From Stephanodiscus triporus (taxonomy: Eukaryota > Bacillariophyta > Thalassiosirophyceae > Thalassiosirales > Thalassiosiraceae): a DNA stretch of 17,633 nt. The translations under genes were made by a program, and so were the position numbers. Below are positions 1 through 8,790 of the stretch, piece by piece (the stretch's first letter is position 1; each line of letters opens with the position of its first letter). The stretch covers positions 1 through 17,633 of the forward strand of contig JALLAZ010000300.1 of NCBI GenBank assembly GCA_036939755.1, written 5' to 3'. The notes beneath the pieces are model-generated. The model was not told the DNA's origin. It made no database searches and saw only the letters and a list, made by a program, of their open reading frames with translations.

Positions 1-683
1 GGGATGGAAGGAGGAGGGTAGGGAGGGAGGGAGGGAGGGAGAGAAGGGGGATGGGAGCACACACACCCCCGCCCCCCCCCCCCCCGAAACGGATCCCCCC
101 CCCCGAGGGACGAGGGGGACGAACAAACGACACGGGGGGCAATTGTAAAAAGAGCGAAAACGACCGAGTCGGAGAGAGAGGGATTATTCGACGAACGGTA
201 CACGATGATGTAGCGCCCGAGATACTAGGCACGGAGAGTGTTGGTTATATCATCGAACTACTCTCTCTCTCTCTCTCTCACACTCACTCACCCGCTCGTA
301 GTCCGAATACGATCCGGACGACGACGACATGATGATCGCGCAGCGGCGCGCGGTGTTTTATACGGCGGCTTGGGGGGCGGGGGGCGGGGGGGGGATGGTT
401 GATGAAGAAGTTGGCGTAATATTATTTATAATTATGATGGAGCCGTCCGCGGAAGAATGGCGGTTGTGTTTGTTGTTGTTTTTTCCACGACACGATATTT
501 TGGCGATAAATGCGCAACGCCACTTTGGCGATATGGTACGCATGTGGGACCGAGGCGACACACACACAAAGCACTCTTCTCTCTCTCTCAGTACGAAGTG
601 TTTTCCACGACCGACCCCTCCCGCCCCCTTACGAATCTAACACACATCATCATAAAGTAATCGAAAGAGAGTTTTTTTTTGCC
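1..683. repeat. Simple-sequence 5' flank of the LRR-HlyIII gene
   Basis: No convincing gene is seen here. The stretch holds a purine tract with six closely spaced GGG runs (16-39), long C-runs (about 66-104), a CT dinucleotide repeat (261-279) and further G-runs (about 371-394). Open frames across it are low-complexity and lack recognisable domains. It most likely contains the promoter and 5' leader of the gene starting at 684, where a pyrimidine-rich stretch with an 8-9 T run lies just upstream of the start codon. Confidence 0.6.
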
Positions 684-878
684 ATGACGAATGATACGGA
701 AAAAACGACCATCGGCATCATCGACGAGGACGAAGACCGTTCGGACCTCGGGTTGCGCCGCCGGCGTCGTCGTCTCGGCGGCGGCGCCGGAGTTGGAGTT
801 GGAGTTGGAGATGGAGTTGGAGGAGGGGGGGGAGGGACCCCCGACGGGGATGGGAGGGGCGGGAAAGTCGAAGAAGAA

Positions 879-916
<38 letters not shown>

Positions 917-3755
917 ACGTCGTCGCGTCGTCGGGCCGACGTTCCCCCGATCGGGGGGATCGTCGTCATCATCGTCGCTCGCGGCCGCCGCCGGCGTCCG
1001 CGGCCGCGCGGCCGGGATGACTCGGACGACGACGACGACGACGACGGGGAGGACGGATCATCGCCTTCGTCGGCCGTCCTCCTCGAGGAGGTCGTCAAGG
1101 AGGTCGTCGAGGAGGTCGTCGTCGATGTCGACGACTACGTCGTCGTCGACGACGACGGCGGTGCTTCCCCTGTCCATGCGCCTGATGAGGCCGTTCTGGT
1201 CGTATTCGCACTGTCCCGACTGCAGCGTTCCCCTGCCCCCTGGCCACGACGACGGCGACGACTGCGACGAGGACTATTTCGACGACGACGACGACGACGG
1301 CGAGTTCTTCGAGGGGAATGACGACGGCGGCAGTCGTTGTCGTATTCGTCATCCGGCGAAGAAGGGGGGGGGGGGGAGGGGAAGACGGCCGTCCCCCGAG
1401 ACGTCGTCGTCGTCGCGCCGCCGTCGTCGTCGTCGTCGAGGCGCCGCCGCCGTGACGCGCGACGATCCGGCGTCGGCGGCCGTCCCGACATCGTCGACGG
1501 GAGGAGGAGGGGTAGGTGGAGGGGGCGGGACGACGACGACGACGACGACTCGATTGACCGTCCTCGTATCGAACGGCGTCGTCGATCGGGGTCAGGCGTC
1601 GAGGCAGAGGGCGGCGTTGGGCCTGTTGCACGACATGGACGTCCCGCACGACGTCGTCGACGGGATGGATCCGAATCAGAGGGGGAGGAGGGACGAGTTC
1701 TTCGCGATCAGCGGCATCCGTGGCAACTATCCGCAGATATTCTTGACGACGACGACGACTACGACGATTGCCGCCGCCACTTCTTCCGACGACGACGACG
1801 ACGACGAAGGCGGAGGAACGGATGACGAGCGGCACCGCTTCCTCGGAGGATACGAGTGGCTGACGGACAACGCCAACGACCTGTCGGACTTGGATGCGTT
1901 CGCACGGAATTCGTCCAACGAGGACGAGGTCGTCGGTGCCCCGTCGTCAGAGGAGGAGGAGGACGAGGACGCGGAGGAGGACGCGGAGGAGGACGCGGAG
2001 GAGGACGATTCGACGGACGACGACGACGAAGACGAAGACGACGACGCGAACGGCACGCCCGCCGTTCCCTCGCTCCGACCGTCGTCGTCGTCGATGTCGT
2101 ACGGGCGGGACGTCGTCGCCATCGAGCGCATACTTGTCGAGTACGCGTCCGCCTGTCGGATATACGGCATACCCACGAGGGTCAACGTCGGCGTGTTGAC
2201 GACGTTGCGATACTCCCTCCCGACGTTGCGCGTGTCCGGCAACTTCTTCGACGCCGACATGCTCGCGCTGTCGGAGGTGTTGCTACGGCATTGCAACGGC
2301 ACGCTCCGTCACGTGCGTCGATTGGACTTCACGATCGCGGGACGGGAGGGGGGCAGGGATTGGGGATCGACGGGCCGTTCGGACGGAGGCGGAGGCAGGA
2401 GGGGCATACGTTCCCACGGCGCGTACGCGCTGTCGAGGGTGCTCGCGATAAGCGAATATATCGAGGAGGTGTACCTCGTGGGGAACAGGATCGGACCGTA
2501 CGGCTCGTCGGCGATATTCGAGGCCGCGTCGACGAACGCGAGGCTGCGGACGCTGCTGCTCAGGGGTTGTCGCGTCGGCGAGCGCGGCGCGCTCGCGTTC
2601 GTCGATCGGGTGCTCGTCGAGGGCCGGGGCGGACGCAGCGGCCTCAGGACGGTGGACCTGAGCGCCTGCCGGGTGGGATTCCGGGGTTGTTTCGCCATCG
2701 AGGAGAGGCTGAAGGAACGCGGCGGATGCGCGGACGCGTCGATGACGGTGGATTTGGAGGGGAACATGGTGTTCCAGGAGGTCAGGATCGACTGTTGTTG
2801 TTCTTTTTTTATGTCTACGAAAGGATTTGTCGTTTTTTTTTGCACTCCCCCCCCCCAACCTCCCGCCCCCCTTCGTTGACCTGAACCCATCACTTCGCCC
2901 CCATCTTTCCCTCCTAAGGTCATGAACTGCGTCACACATGGACTGGGCATCGTCCTTGGCACCGTTGGTCAATACCTGCTGAACAAGCAAGTCGTCGGAC
3001 AGCCGTTGCACTACACGCTGAGCTGCGCCGTCTACTCGGCGTCGGTAATCACTCTATATACCTCCTCGACGCTTTACCATTCCTTCTTCGCTCTCCGACG
3101 CACGAAGTTCATCTTCAAGGTTTTCGATAGCTGCGCCATCTACCTCCTCATCGCCGGGAGCTACACCCCCTTCCTCATGATCGGATTGCACCACAAGCCG
3201 TCCCTCTCGGCGCGGCTCTTGCTGTTCATCTGGGGGTGCGCTATCTCCGGGATACTGGTTGCGGCGTTCTTCCCCACGTGGAAGCACAAGAGCAAATTCT
3301 CGCTGGCGATGTACCTTGGCATGGGGTGGACGTGCATGGTGTGCGTGCCGGACCTCCTCGAGGTGCTCCCGATGAACGCCGTTAGATTGCTTGTCGCGGG
3401 GGGCGTTTCGTACACCGGCGGTGTGTAAGTTCGTTGGATCTACGCTTTTGTTGCATTCCAATTCTATCCATTCGCTTTCACGACCCGACCTCACGTATTT
3501 GTATGCATGCCTTTTTTTCGTCTATCAGTCCATTCTTTATTAGGAACACCAACCTGGATCATTCGATTTGGCATGTGTTTGTCCTAGCAGGTAAGTCGTC
3601 ATTGGCATTCAATCGACTTTGATTATGTTTTTTTCGGGATCTCAATGGTGTCCGTTGCCCTTGTCGCTTGCCTTCCACATGTACTAGGGTCGATATTTCA
3701 CTGGCTGTGTGTGTTTTGGTATGTTGCGAAGCCGAAATCTATCTACGAGGGATGA
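684..3755 (+). CDS. Grx/SH3BGR-like + LRR + HlyIII/AdipoR (PAQR) membrane protein, 4 exons
   Basis: I read join(684..2780, 2919..3424, 3529..3590, 3688..3755), giving 910 residues. All three introns (138, 104 and 97 bp) are GT-AG and keep frame. Residues 1-290 are low-complexity Arg, Asp, Ser, Thr and Gly tracts with an isolated CPDC (177-180). Residues about 290-405 resemble a glutaredoxin/SH3BGR fold, with a YPQIF cis-proline motif at 349-353 but no active-site Cys. An acidic linker follows. Residues about 540-699 hold RI-type leucine-rich repeats ([24 protein letters not shown]). Residues 700-910 are a seven-helix HlyIII/AdipoR domain. It shows N702...H706, S749-x3-H753, D769, H879-x3-H883 and H893, the signature metal-binding pattern of PAQR receptors and hydrolases. 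The first donor (GTCAGG) is weak, but splicing there yields the family's usual E-x2-N-x3-H start. I chose the ATG at 684 as the first one in a leader-like context. Substrate or ligand is unknown. Exons 2-4 are firm; the N-terminus is less certain. Confidence 0.82.
871..2100 (+). repeat. GAC/GTC triplet tracts and short tandem repeats inside the first gene
   Basis: Long (GAC)n/(GTC)n tracts occur in both orientations and in several reading phases, giving runs of Asp (about 879-914), Thr (about 1021-1044 and 1531-1548), Ser and Arg. A perfect 12-bp unit, gcggaggaggac, is present three times at 1971-2006 and encodes Ala-Glu-Glu-Asp. A GGAGTT hexamer array lies just upstream (about 789-820). Confidence 0.9.
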
Positions 3756-3949
3756 CCATGTACGAGGGATGAGTGACATAAGTACTGTATTGTCTTGTAA
3801 AATTTGCTCTCTAAAGAGAACTTGCTTATGGTAGCTTTATAATAATTGCTTGGCAATGATAAAATACAGAGAGAAGAAGACATTTGTTCTTCTACACACA
3901 TTCCTACCGATTGATTTTTTTACATTAAATGGATAATTTTACGAGCTGC
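3756..3949. other. Convergent 3' intergenic region
   Basis: This is 194 bp between two convergent stop codons. It begins with a near-duplicate of the last coding bases: tacgagggatga at 3744-3755 and again at 3761-3772. AT-rich sequence follows, including a gataaaatac element that could serve polyadenylation. No gene is seen. Confidence 0.6.
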
Positions 3950-5570
3950 TTACGACAGAAAAGTACAATATAAGTCTTCGGTTTCATCACCAATGCCTGA
4001 GTTCTCCTCAACACCGGTAGTAAACTCTTTTCTCCCCGTCATAATCATTAGGCTCTGCTCATATAAGAGGCGTTCCAATTTTTCCATGCTGTTAGTCACC
4101 ATACCCAGCTTCTTGTTTATATTAGGAGGCAACTTGCCAAGCATCTTAAGTGTCATGTAGATTGATTTATTTGAGTCGAGGCACAGTTTTACGCTCTCCT
4201 TGTCACGGACAGTCCCACGTGCGACGGCATAGCGCCCGATTTCACCAGTCAAATCACAGAGCCCTCCAAGGTAGTCCTCAGTAGATATTTTGAGAGGAAT
4301 TTCGTCAGGTAGGAGAATCCTACCCGAGGCAGATCTCTTTTCTCCACTGATGTCATCGCTTTGCAGCCAAGTATAGAATAATAATCCTTCCACGTACTCT
4401 TCCAAGAGCCCCGAAAACGATCCATATCTAAGTGATGGTTCCTCATCCAATATGGGTAGGAGCTGATTGTTGACGCAGTTCTCGCATTCGTTGAGGAGCT
4501 TGGATGCACTTTTCACGTCTCCACGATGCATTGCGAAGATGGCCTGCTTGGCAGCCTTCTGACCATCCCTGCAAGTTTTGATTAGAATCTCCCTCTGCTG
4601 ATCACGATGATCCATTCTCTCACGAATTTCAGAAATTTCTTTCCCAGGTATGATCGAAGACCCATCGCCCCCCTCCTGCATCGTTACATCCTCAGTCCCC
4701 CCCTTGTATTCTTCGTCGACTTTTGTCTTTTTTGGAGGTCCGCCATTATGGAGATTATTTTCACTACATATCAAACTTTTGTGTCCTCCGACAGCCCCGG
4801 CAACTGAGAGCTCGTACAATACAGTTTCGATCGTCTTCAGCGCGTACTTCGTGCTATCGTACCTTCGCCTCATGGGGCCATTCCGAAAGTCGTATTGAAG
4901 CAGCTCTTCCAAGATCAGCAACACCGCATCCCGCGATCTCTTGATGAAAGGGACCGCCGACACGTCCTCCACTGCAATCGAGGCACGTGTGACTACGTAC
5001 TTAGCAAGGTCGTGGCAAAGACCGATGCAAGCGCCACCAAGGTATTCCTCATCGGTAAGAACATTCCTTTGAATGCCATTTTCTTCAATGAAGAAGCAAG
5101 ATGCATTAGGAGACAGTAGCTTTCCATCGGAGAGAAAGTGACGGAATGCCTTGTAGCGAGCGTAGTCTTCCATTTTGTGACCGATACTACCAAGACGAGG
5201 CGCCCTTGGATGCACCTTGATTTTTCCTGGACTGGCGCTGCCGTCATGTACAATATTGTTGTACATTTCAGGACAGAGAACGGTATCTCTCACAAGTTTA
5301 TCAAGATCGTCATCTTCTTTCGACCTAGTGTTAGCGCCGTTGCTCGTAAATCCCGATGCGTCACGTGCCATGTCGCATCGCACCAATGCCGCATTTATCT
5401 CCCATGATCTGAATGACAGGCACACGCGTTAGGAGGTTTTACGATCAGGCGGACAAAGTATTTCAACTCTATGCTTTTTGTTACCTTTCGCTGGCCTTTC
5501 GATATCGTTCGTCCTCCAGCTTGATCTTTTCCTCCAGCTGCGCAGTTAGTTGTAACCACAATTGAGCCAT
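3950..5570 (-). CDS. Translin-TRAX fusion (single-chain C3PO-like RNase), 2 exons
   Basis: I read complement(join(3950..5408, 5485..5570)), 514 residues, with a 76-bp GT-AG intron. Residues 1-233 align with translin end to end: an N-terminal helix (MAQLWLQLTAQLEEKI), DEEYLGG near 150 and MRRRYDSTKY near 210, closely matching the translin LRKRYDxxKY segment. After a charged linker containing PPKKTKV (253-259, NLS-like), residues about 290-490 align with TRAX, including EEYVEG and YLGGLCDLTGEIGR. E366, E369, D414 and E418 occupy the positions of the acidic residues of the TRAX RNase site. In animals, separate translin and TRAX chains form C3PO, which trims RISC passenger strands; in Neurospora the pair processes tRNA leaders. 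Both halves sit in one uninterrupted exon frame, so the fusion is not a splice guess. I chose the ATG at 5570 because it matches the translin start and has A at -3 and G at +4. In-frame ATGs at 5729 and 5789 would add a leader. Confidence 0.88.
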
Positions 5571-5946
5571 GCTTGGCGGCAACGAAGTCGATGACTGGGG
5601 TGCCGAGGAGGACCCACAAAGATTGTTAAAGGCTGAGAAGGTAGAAAGAGATGGCTTAGCCACCGGTGCAAATGAAACTCGTGTAGCAGAGATGAATGAA
5701 CTGCACAGGCCAACGGCGCATCTCCTCATGGGGGCAACTTTTTTAGTGTTGCTTGGGTGTGCGGGATGAGTATCTAAGGTCCAAATCATAAAATCGAACT
5801 GATTCCTATGCAGAAAATAGTCGGGCTCTCTCTCATCTCGACGTCATTCACGCGTGACATTCTTTCATCATAACTTACACTAAATTCCGCTTCCAAATGG
5901 GGACATTCGCTGACCCTACCATATTGCTTTCTACTATCTCCTCGAA
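5571..5946. promoter_or_regulatory. Divergent intergenic region, translin-TRAX / YciI-like
   Basis: This 376-bp stretch separates two divergent genes and presumably holds both promoters. On the minus strand the translin-TRAX frame stays open upstream, with ATGs at 5729 and 5789 in weak contexts (C and T at -3). Translation from 5729 would add 53 residues rich in Arg, Ser, Ala and Phe with no acidic residue, a composition typical of mitochondrial presequences. Whether this is leader or 5' UTR cannot be decided from sequence alone. Confidence 0.5.
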
Positions 5947-6435
5947 ATGGTGGCACTCGCTATCGCCATTTCCTTCGGATTAGGGTTTTTTCCAACCTCA
6001 CATTCTCTCCTCGCGCCGCAATCGCCGTCGCCACAGTTCAAGGCAAACCACCGAGCAATTATTCCGTCTCGGAGAAACCATCTATCTGGTGCTGGCGTCG
6101 TATTGAATTCGGCTCCCGACGGGTTGCATTGGTTTGTCAAGACTGAGCAATTCCGCAAGCCATTCCCTGAGGTCAAGCCGCATTTAGAAGCACACCGAGC
6201 ATGGGTACGCTCGCTGAGGGAAGACCAAGGCAATGAAACGACCCGAACAATAGTCAGCGGATATCGTGTGGACGAAAATGACAGGCCCGGAGGGGGTGGG
6301 CTAATGATCTTTGCTGCCAAGGATTATGCGGCTGCATATAAATTTGTTAGGGGTGACCCACTGGTTGCAAACGAATGTGTGGACTGGCAATTGAATAAAT
6401 GGATTGCAGAAACCGGGGACATAATTATAGAATAA
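5947..6435 (+). CDS. YciI-like (YCII-related) protein with N-terminal signal
   Basis: The predicted protein has 162 residues in a single exon. Residues 2-15 are a hydrophobic segment (VALAIAISFGLGFF) like a signal peptide. Residues about 60-162 fit the YCII-related ferredoxin-like fold: an HWFVKTE strand, then HLEAHRAWVRSL (79-90), VSGYRVDE, a GGGGLMIFAA strand (116-124), and GDPLV (136-140) followed by a WQLNKW segment. H79, H83 and D137 sit near the positions of the conserved His and Asp of YciI proteins, whose reaction is mostly unknown. The leader suggests entry to the secretory route, and so possibly the plastid, but there is no clear Ala-Phe transit motif. It ends 82 bp from the convergent Josephin gene. 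Confidence 0.75.
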   Translation: MVALAIAISFGLGFFPTSHSLLAPQSPSPQFKANHRAIIPSRRNHLSGAGVVLNSAPDGLHWFVKTEQFRKPFPEVKPHLEAHRAWVRSLREDQGNETTRTIVSGYRVDENDRPGGGGLMIFAAKDYAAAYKFVRGDPLVANECVDWQLNKWIAETGDIIIE

Positions 6436-6517
6436 AGTCTTCCTCTTTTCAACGCCCACAATAACACGGGCTTGTTCTCTGCGCCATATTGTACTCTTTT
6501 AGAATTAAATATCGTAT

Positions 6518-7513
6518 TCACAGTTGTGTGTGAACTGCACAAAAAAGAAGTCCTCCTTCTTGTTGGACATCCCTCATAAAACCAAGCAAATCCTTATCAG
6601 TGTGAAACGTGGTCATGCCACTCATTTGACTATCGATCAGGTACCACGTAGAATAATCAAGATCTACTTTGCCATTGTCTGATCTAGCCTCAAAGGAATT
6701 TTCACGCGTGTGATGCTTGTAACGAACAGCTGTGATGGTATACCAATGCTGTCCAACTTCGCAAAAGTGCTTTATGATTGGGATACGGCTGCCCATCCAA
6801 GACATCAGTGAAAGAGTCCTGCTTTGAGCCACCTCTTTGTTATAAACAACGAATCCAATCAGATTTTTGTTGGAAGTTGAGGGTGCGCTATCATTGGCAT
6901 CTTTTCCAGCGTCGAGAGTTACTTTACGCATTGTGTCGTCCGGAACACGATAAAATTCCAGTTCAACATTCCGGCGTTTCAAAGACTCCCTGATGACTTC
7001 AATGGAATAATTTCCAACATAAGGTGTCCCGTATTGGCTACGTATTCTTTCCATCAATGACAATCTGTTGTCATCGTGGGTAGATGCCATCGCTTTGATG
7101 CTAGATTCATAGGACATAAACGCAGACTCATCTCCCGAGATCAACTTTCGTTCCAGTATTGTGAACTCTGATGCAATGTCGTCGAATTCTCGTTGCGTGG
7201 CTGCACGCCACCGTCTCACTGAACTCTTCTTCTTTTTCTCCGCACTCTCTGCAACAATTTCTTGTATGGCGTTACCATCAGATGTGGAGGACACAGGAGA
7301 TTGTTCGAATTGATACAAAATCCTTCCACGACAAGTCCATTCGTGTTTATGCATAATTTTCTGCTTGCGCTCTCCCTCATCGCCATTGTACGATTGCCGG
7401 CTACGATCACGCTCCCCTCCGTAAGTATCATAATCCAAATCAGATGGAAGTTGCAGCAGATTATTCACTGTGTGAATAGCACACAGCTGCCTAACTTGCT
7501 TCTCGTGGATCAT
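6518..7513 (-). CDS. Josephin-domain deubiquitinase (ataxin-3/Josephin family)
   Basis: The predicted protein has 331 residues in a single exon. It opens with MIHEKQVRQLCAIHTVNN, matching the start of Josephin domains. Q6 is the oxyanion Gln and C11 the nucleophile. GNYSIEVI (168-175) matches the conserved helix after the active-site loop. GQHWYTI gives the catalytic H256 and WYLIDS gives the third residue, D294. The full Q-C-H-D/N set is present, so a cysteine protease active on ubiquitin chains is expected. The distance from the N-terminal helix to GNY is about 140 residues, far longer than the roughly 50-60 in ataxin-3. The extra sequence is charged and predicted disordered or helical, with a KKKK run near 93. 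There is no C-terminal UIM or polyglutamine. Start choice is firm because the motif begins at residue 2. Confidence 0.9.
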   Translation of the reverse strand: MIHEKQVRQLCAIHTVNNLLQLPSDLDYDTYGGERDRSRQSYNGDEGERKQKIMHKHEWTCRGRILYQFEQSPVSSTSDGNAIQEIVAESAEKKKKSSVRRWRAATQREFDDIASEFTILERKLISGDESAFMSYESSIKAMASTHDDNRLSLMERIRSQYGTPYVGNYSIEVIRESLKRRNVELEFYRVPDDTMRKVTLDAGKDANDSAPSTSNKNLIGFVVYNKEVAQSRTLSLMSWMGSRIPIIKHFCEVGQHWYTITAVRYKHHTRENSFEARSDNGKVDLDYSTWYLIDSQMSGMTTFHTDKDLLGFMRDVQQEGGLLFCAVHTQL

Positions 7514-7665
7514 GGTCCTCGCATTTTTTTAGCGGCAATTTTAGGAGGACAACAACTGAGAATATCCATCGTTCATCTTGAATTGTATCCGCTTTTGTAT
7601 CCACCTGACGTCCCTCTCACACACATCATCACATCAACTCACTCTCCAACCAAAAAATAACCACC
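7514..7665. promoter_or_regulatory. Short bidirectional promoter region, Josephin / lumen protein
   Basis: Only 152 bp separate the two divergent start codons. The side next to 7666 is rich in CA, CT and A and ends in CAACCAAAAAATAACCACCATG, a favourable initiation context. No TATA box is obvious. The two genes presumably share control sequences. Confidence 0.55.
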
Positions 7666-8154
7666 ATGACGCGACTTTCCGCCCGCACTACCATGGCCAC
7701 CGTACTCACACTCCTCGCGATCGCCCTCGCCGGCATCGCCGAAGGTTACTCAACTCCTAGGATACCGGGCCAGAAGTTTCTAGCGCGATCAACGACATCA
7801 TCATCGCCAACATCATCAACAACATCATCGTCATCATTATCATCTTCGCCGGCCGTCGTCCAGCCCGTCGCCACCGTCGACCGCGGCACGTTTCTCGCCG
7901 CGACGGCGACGTCCTGCCTCGCCCTTCTCCTGTCTCGGCAGCCGCCGGCACTCGCCAAGGAGGTCGATCCGGCCGTGAAGGGCACGAAGGCCGACCCCGT
8001 ATTCCAGGCCTGCCTGTCCGAATGCGTGTACGAGTGCACCAAGCCGAAGGGGCAGGAGCAGAAGAGTCGCGCCGAGTGCATCCCGGAGTGCAAGGTCAAG
8101 TGCGCAACGTCGAAGGCGCAGCTGATGTTGGGAACTGCGACGAAGAAGGACTAA
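7666..8154 (+). CDS. Small six-cysteine plastid (thylakoid-lumen) protein, function unknown
   Basis: The predicted protein has 162 residues. Residues 1-27 form a signal peptide with hydrophobic core MATVLTLLAIALAGIA. A Ser/Thr-rich transit-like stretch follows (42-61), then a second hydrophobic segment (75-89) ending in PALA-KE (94-99), an AxA-type lumen-processing site. This leader fits import into a complex plastid and transfer to the thylakoid lumen. There is no twin Arg before the second segment, so a Sec-type route is more likely than Tat. The mature part, about 65 residues, has C116-x3-C120-x3-C124 and C138-x3-C142-x3-C146, joined by a KPKG turn. This predicts an alpha-hairpin held by disulfides. 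I recall similar conserved proteins of unknown function in algae but cannot name a family with confidence. Codon use is GC-rich like RPS2, hinting at good expression. Confidence 0.8.
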   Translation: MTRLSARTTMATVLTLLAIALAGIAEGYSTPRIPGQKFLARSTTSSSPTSSTTSSSSLSSSPAVVQPVATVDRGTFLAATATSCLALLLSRQPPALAKEVDPAVKGTKADPVFQACLSECVYECTKPKGQEQKSRAECIPECKVKCATSKAQLMLGTATKKD

Positions 8155-8790
8155 AAAATACACGACCGACGCGTGCAGTGGGATAGCGCACTCTTCAACT
8201 CAATTGTAAAGTATGTTCGAAACGATATGTTGTCTCGGGGATACTTTCCACGTCGGCCGATAATATTACTAATATAGATTCGAGGGGGGTAGTAGAATAA
8301 CTGCCGAGGGCGTCTATTCTCCCTCTCCATTTTGCGTGAGCGGGTGTCGCTCTTTGCTACTGAAACCATCGGCAAACGTTCATTGAGAGCGGAGCCAAGA
8401 AACAAGTTCGATCAACGAATATCTCAACGTACACACTTAAACAAAGTCACCTTTGTCGCTTTTCCCGCGTCGGTAATTGGATTTGCCTCCTCTTTGTAGC
8501 TTTCCAGCCGTGCTGTCATGTATCTGCATCGTCTTTTTTCCTTCGCATAATCTAATGACCCACTGTAGCAATAAAGCGCTCGGCGGCGTCTTTATTAGAG
8601 AAGAGGAGAATCTTCACGCAACATTTTCTCGGCACCGCTTGGCAGAGGAGGCTCGTCTTTGTCTTCGACCAGCGAATTTTGCGCGGTTATCTCTTTTTAA
8701 TTTTTACACTTCTTCTGCCATAACCTTTGAGTCTGTCGGAGATTAAAGAGCACCAGCCCAACGCTACTTCAAAACTGCTTGTTCGAGGAG
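8155..8790. other. Intergenic region, possible upstream exon of the next gene
   Basis: This 636-bp stretch lies between two plus-strand genes. It holds the 3' UTR of the lumen-protein gene and the promoter of the next gene. A coding-like segment at about 8599-8694 reads REEENLHATFSRHR followed by LAEEARLCL. The downstream frame is also open back to 8731, so a short upstream exon is possible. I see no splice pair good enough to annotate it. Confidence 0.4.

Noticed and set aside
510..683. Upstream in-frame extension of the LRR-HlyIII gene to the ATG at 510
   Set aside because: The extra 58 residues read through CA and CT simple repeats and an oligo-T tract with no domain character. The ATG at 684 follows a leader-like pyrimidine stretch.
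718..2300. Long minus-strand open frames rich in Arg, Ser and Val
   Set aside because: They are mirror readings of the GAC/GTC triplet tracts of the plus-strand gene. They lack domains, and frames open in all phases are expected in such repeats.
1856..2884. 342-codon plus-strand frame overlapping the LRR region
   Set aside because: It is Arg/Gly-rich shadow coding from GC-rich DNA. The overlapping frame carries clear LRR motifs and splices into the HlyIII domain.
8477..8746. 89-codon plus-strand frame before the unknown gene
   Set aside because: Its first half is an ordinary AT-rich leader translation. Only the end (about 8599-8694) looks coding, and no convincing splice pair links it downstream, so it is noted only as a possible exon.
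8779..8790. TTG at 8779 as the start of the unknown gene
   Set aside because: A non-ATG start is unlikely for a nuclear gene; the first ATG is at 8791 and an upstream exon is the more likely alternative.
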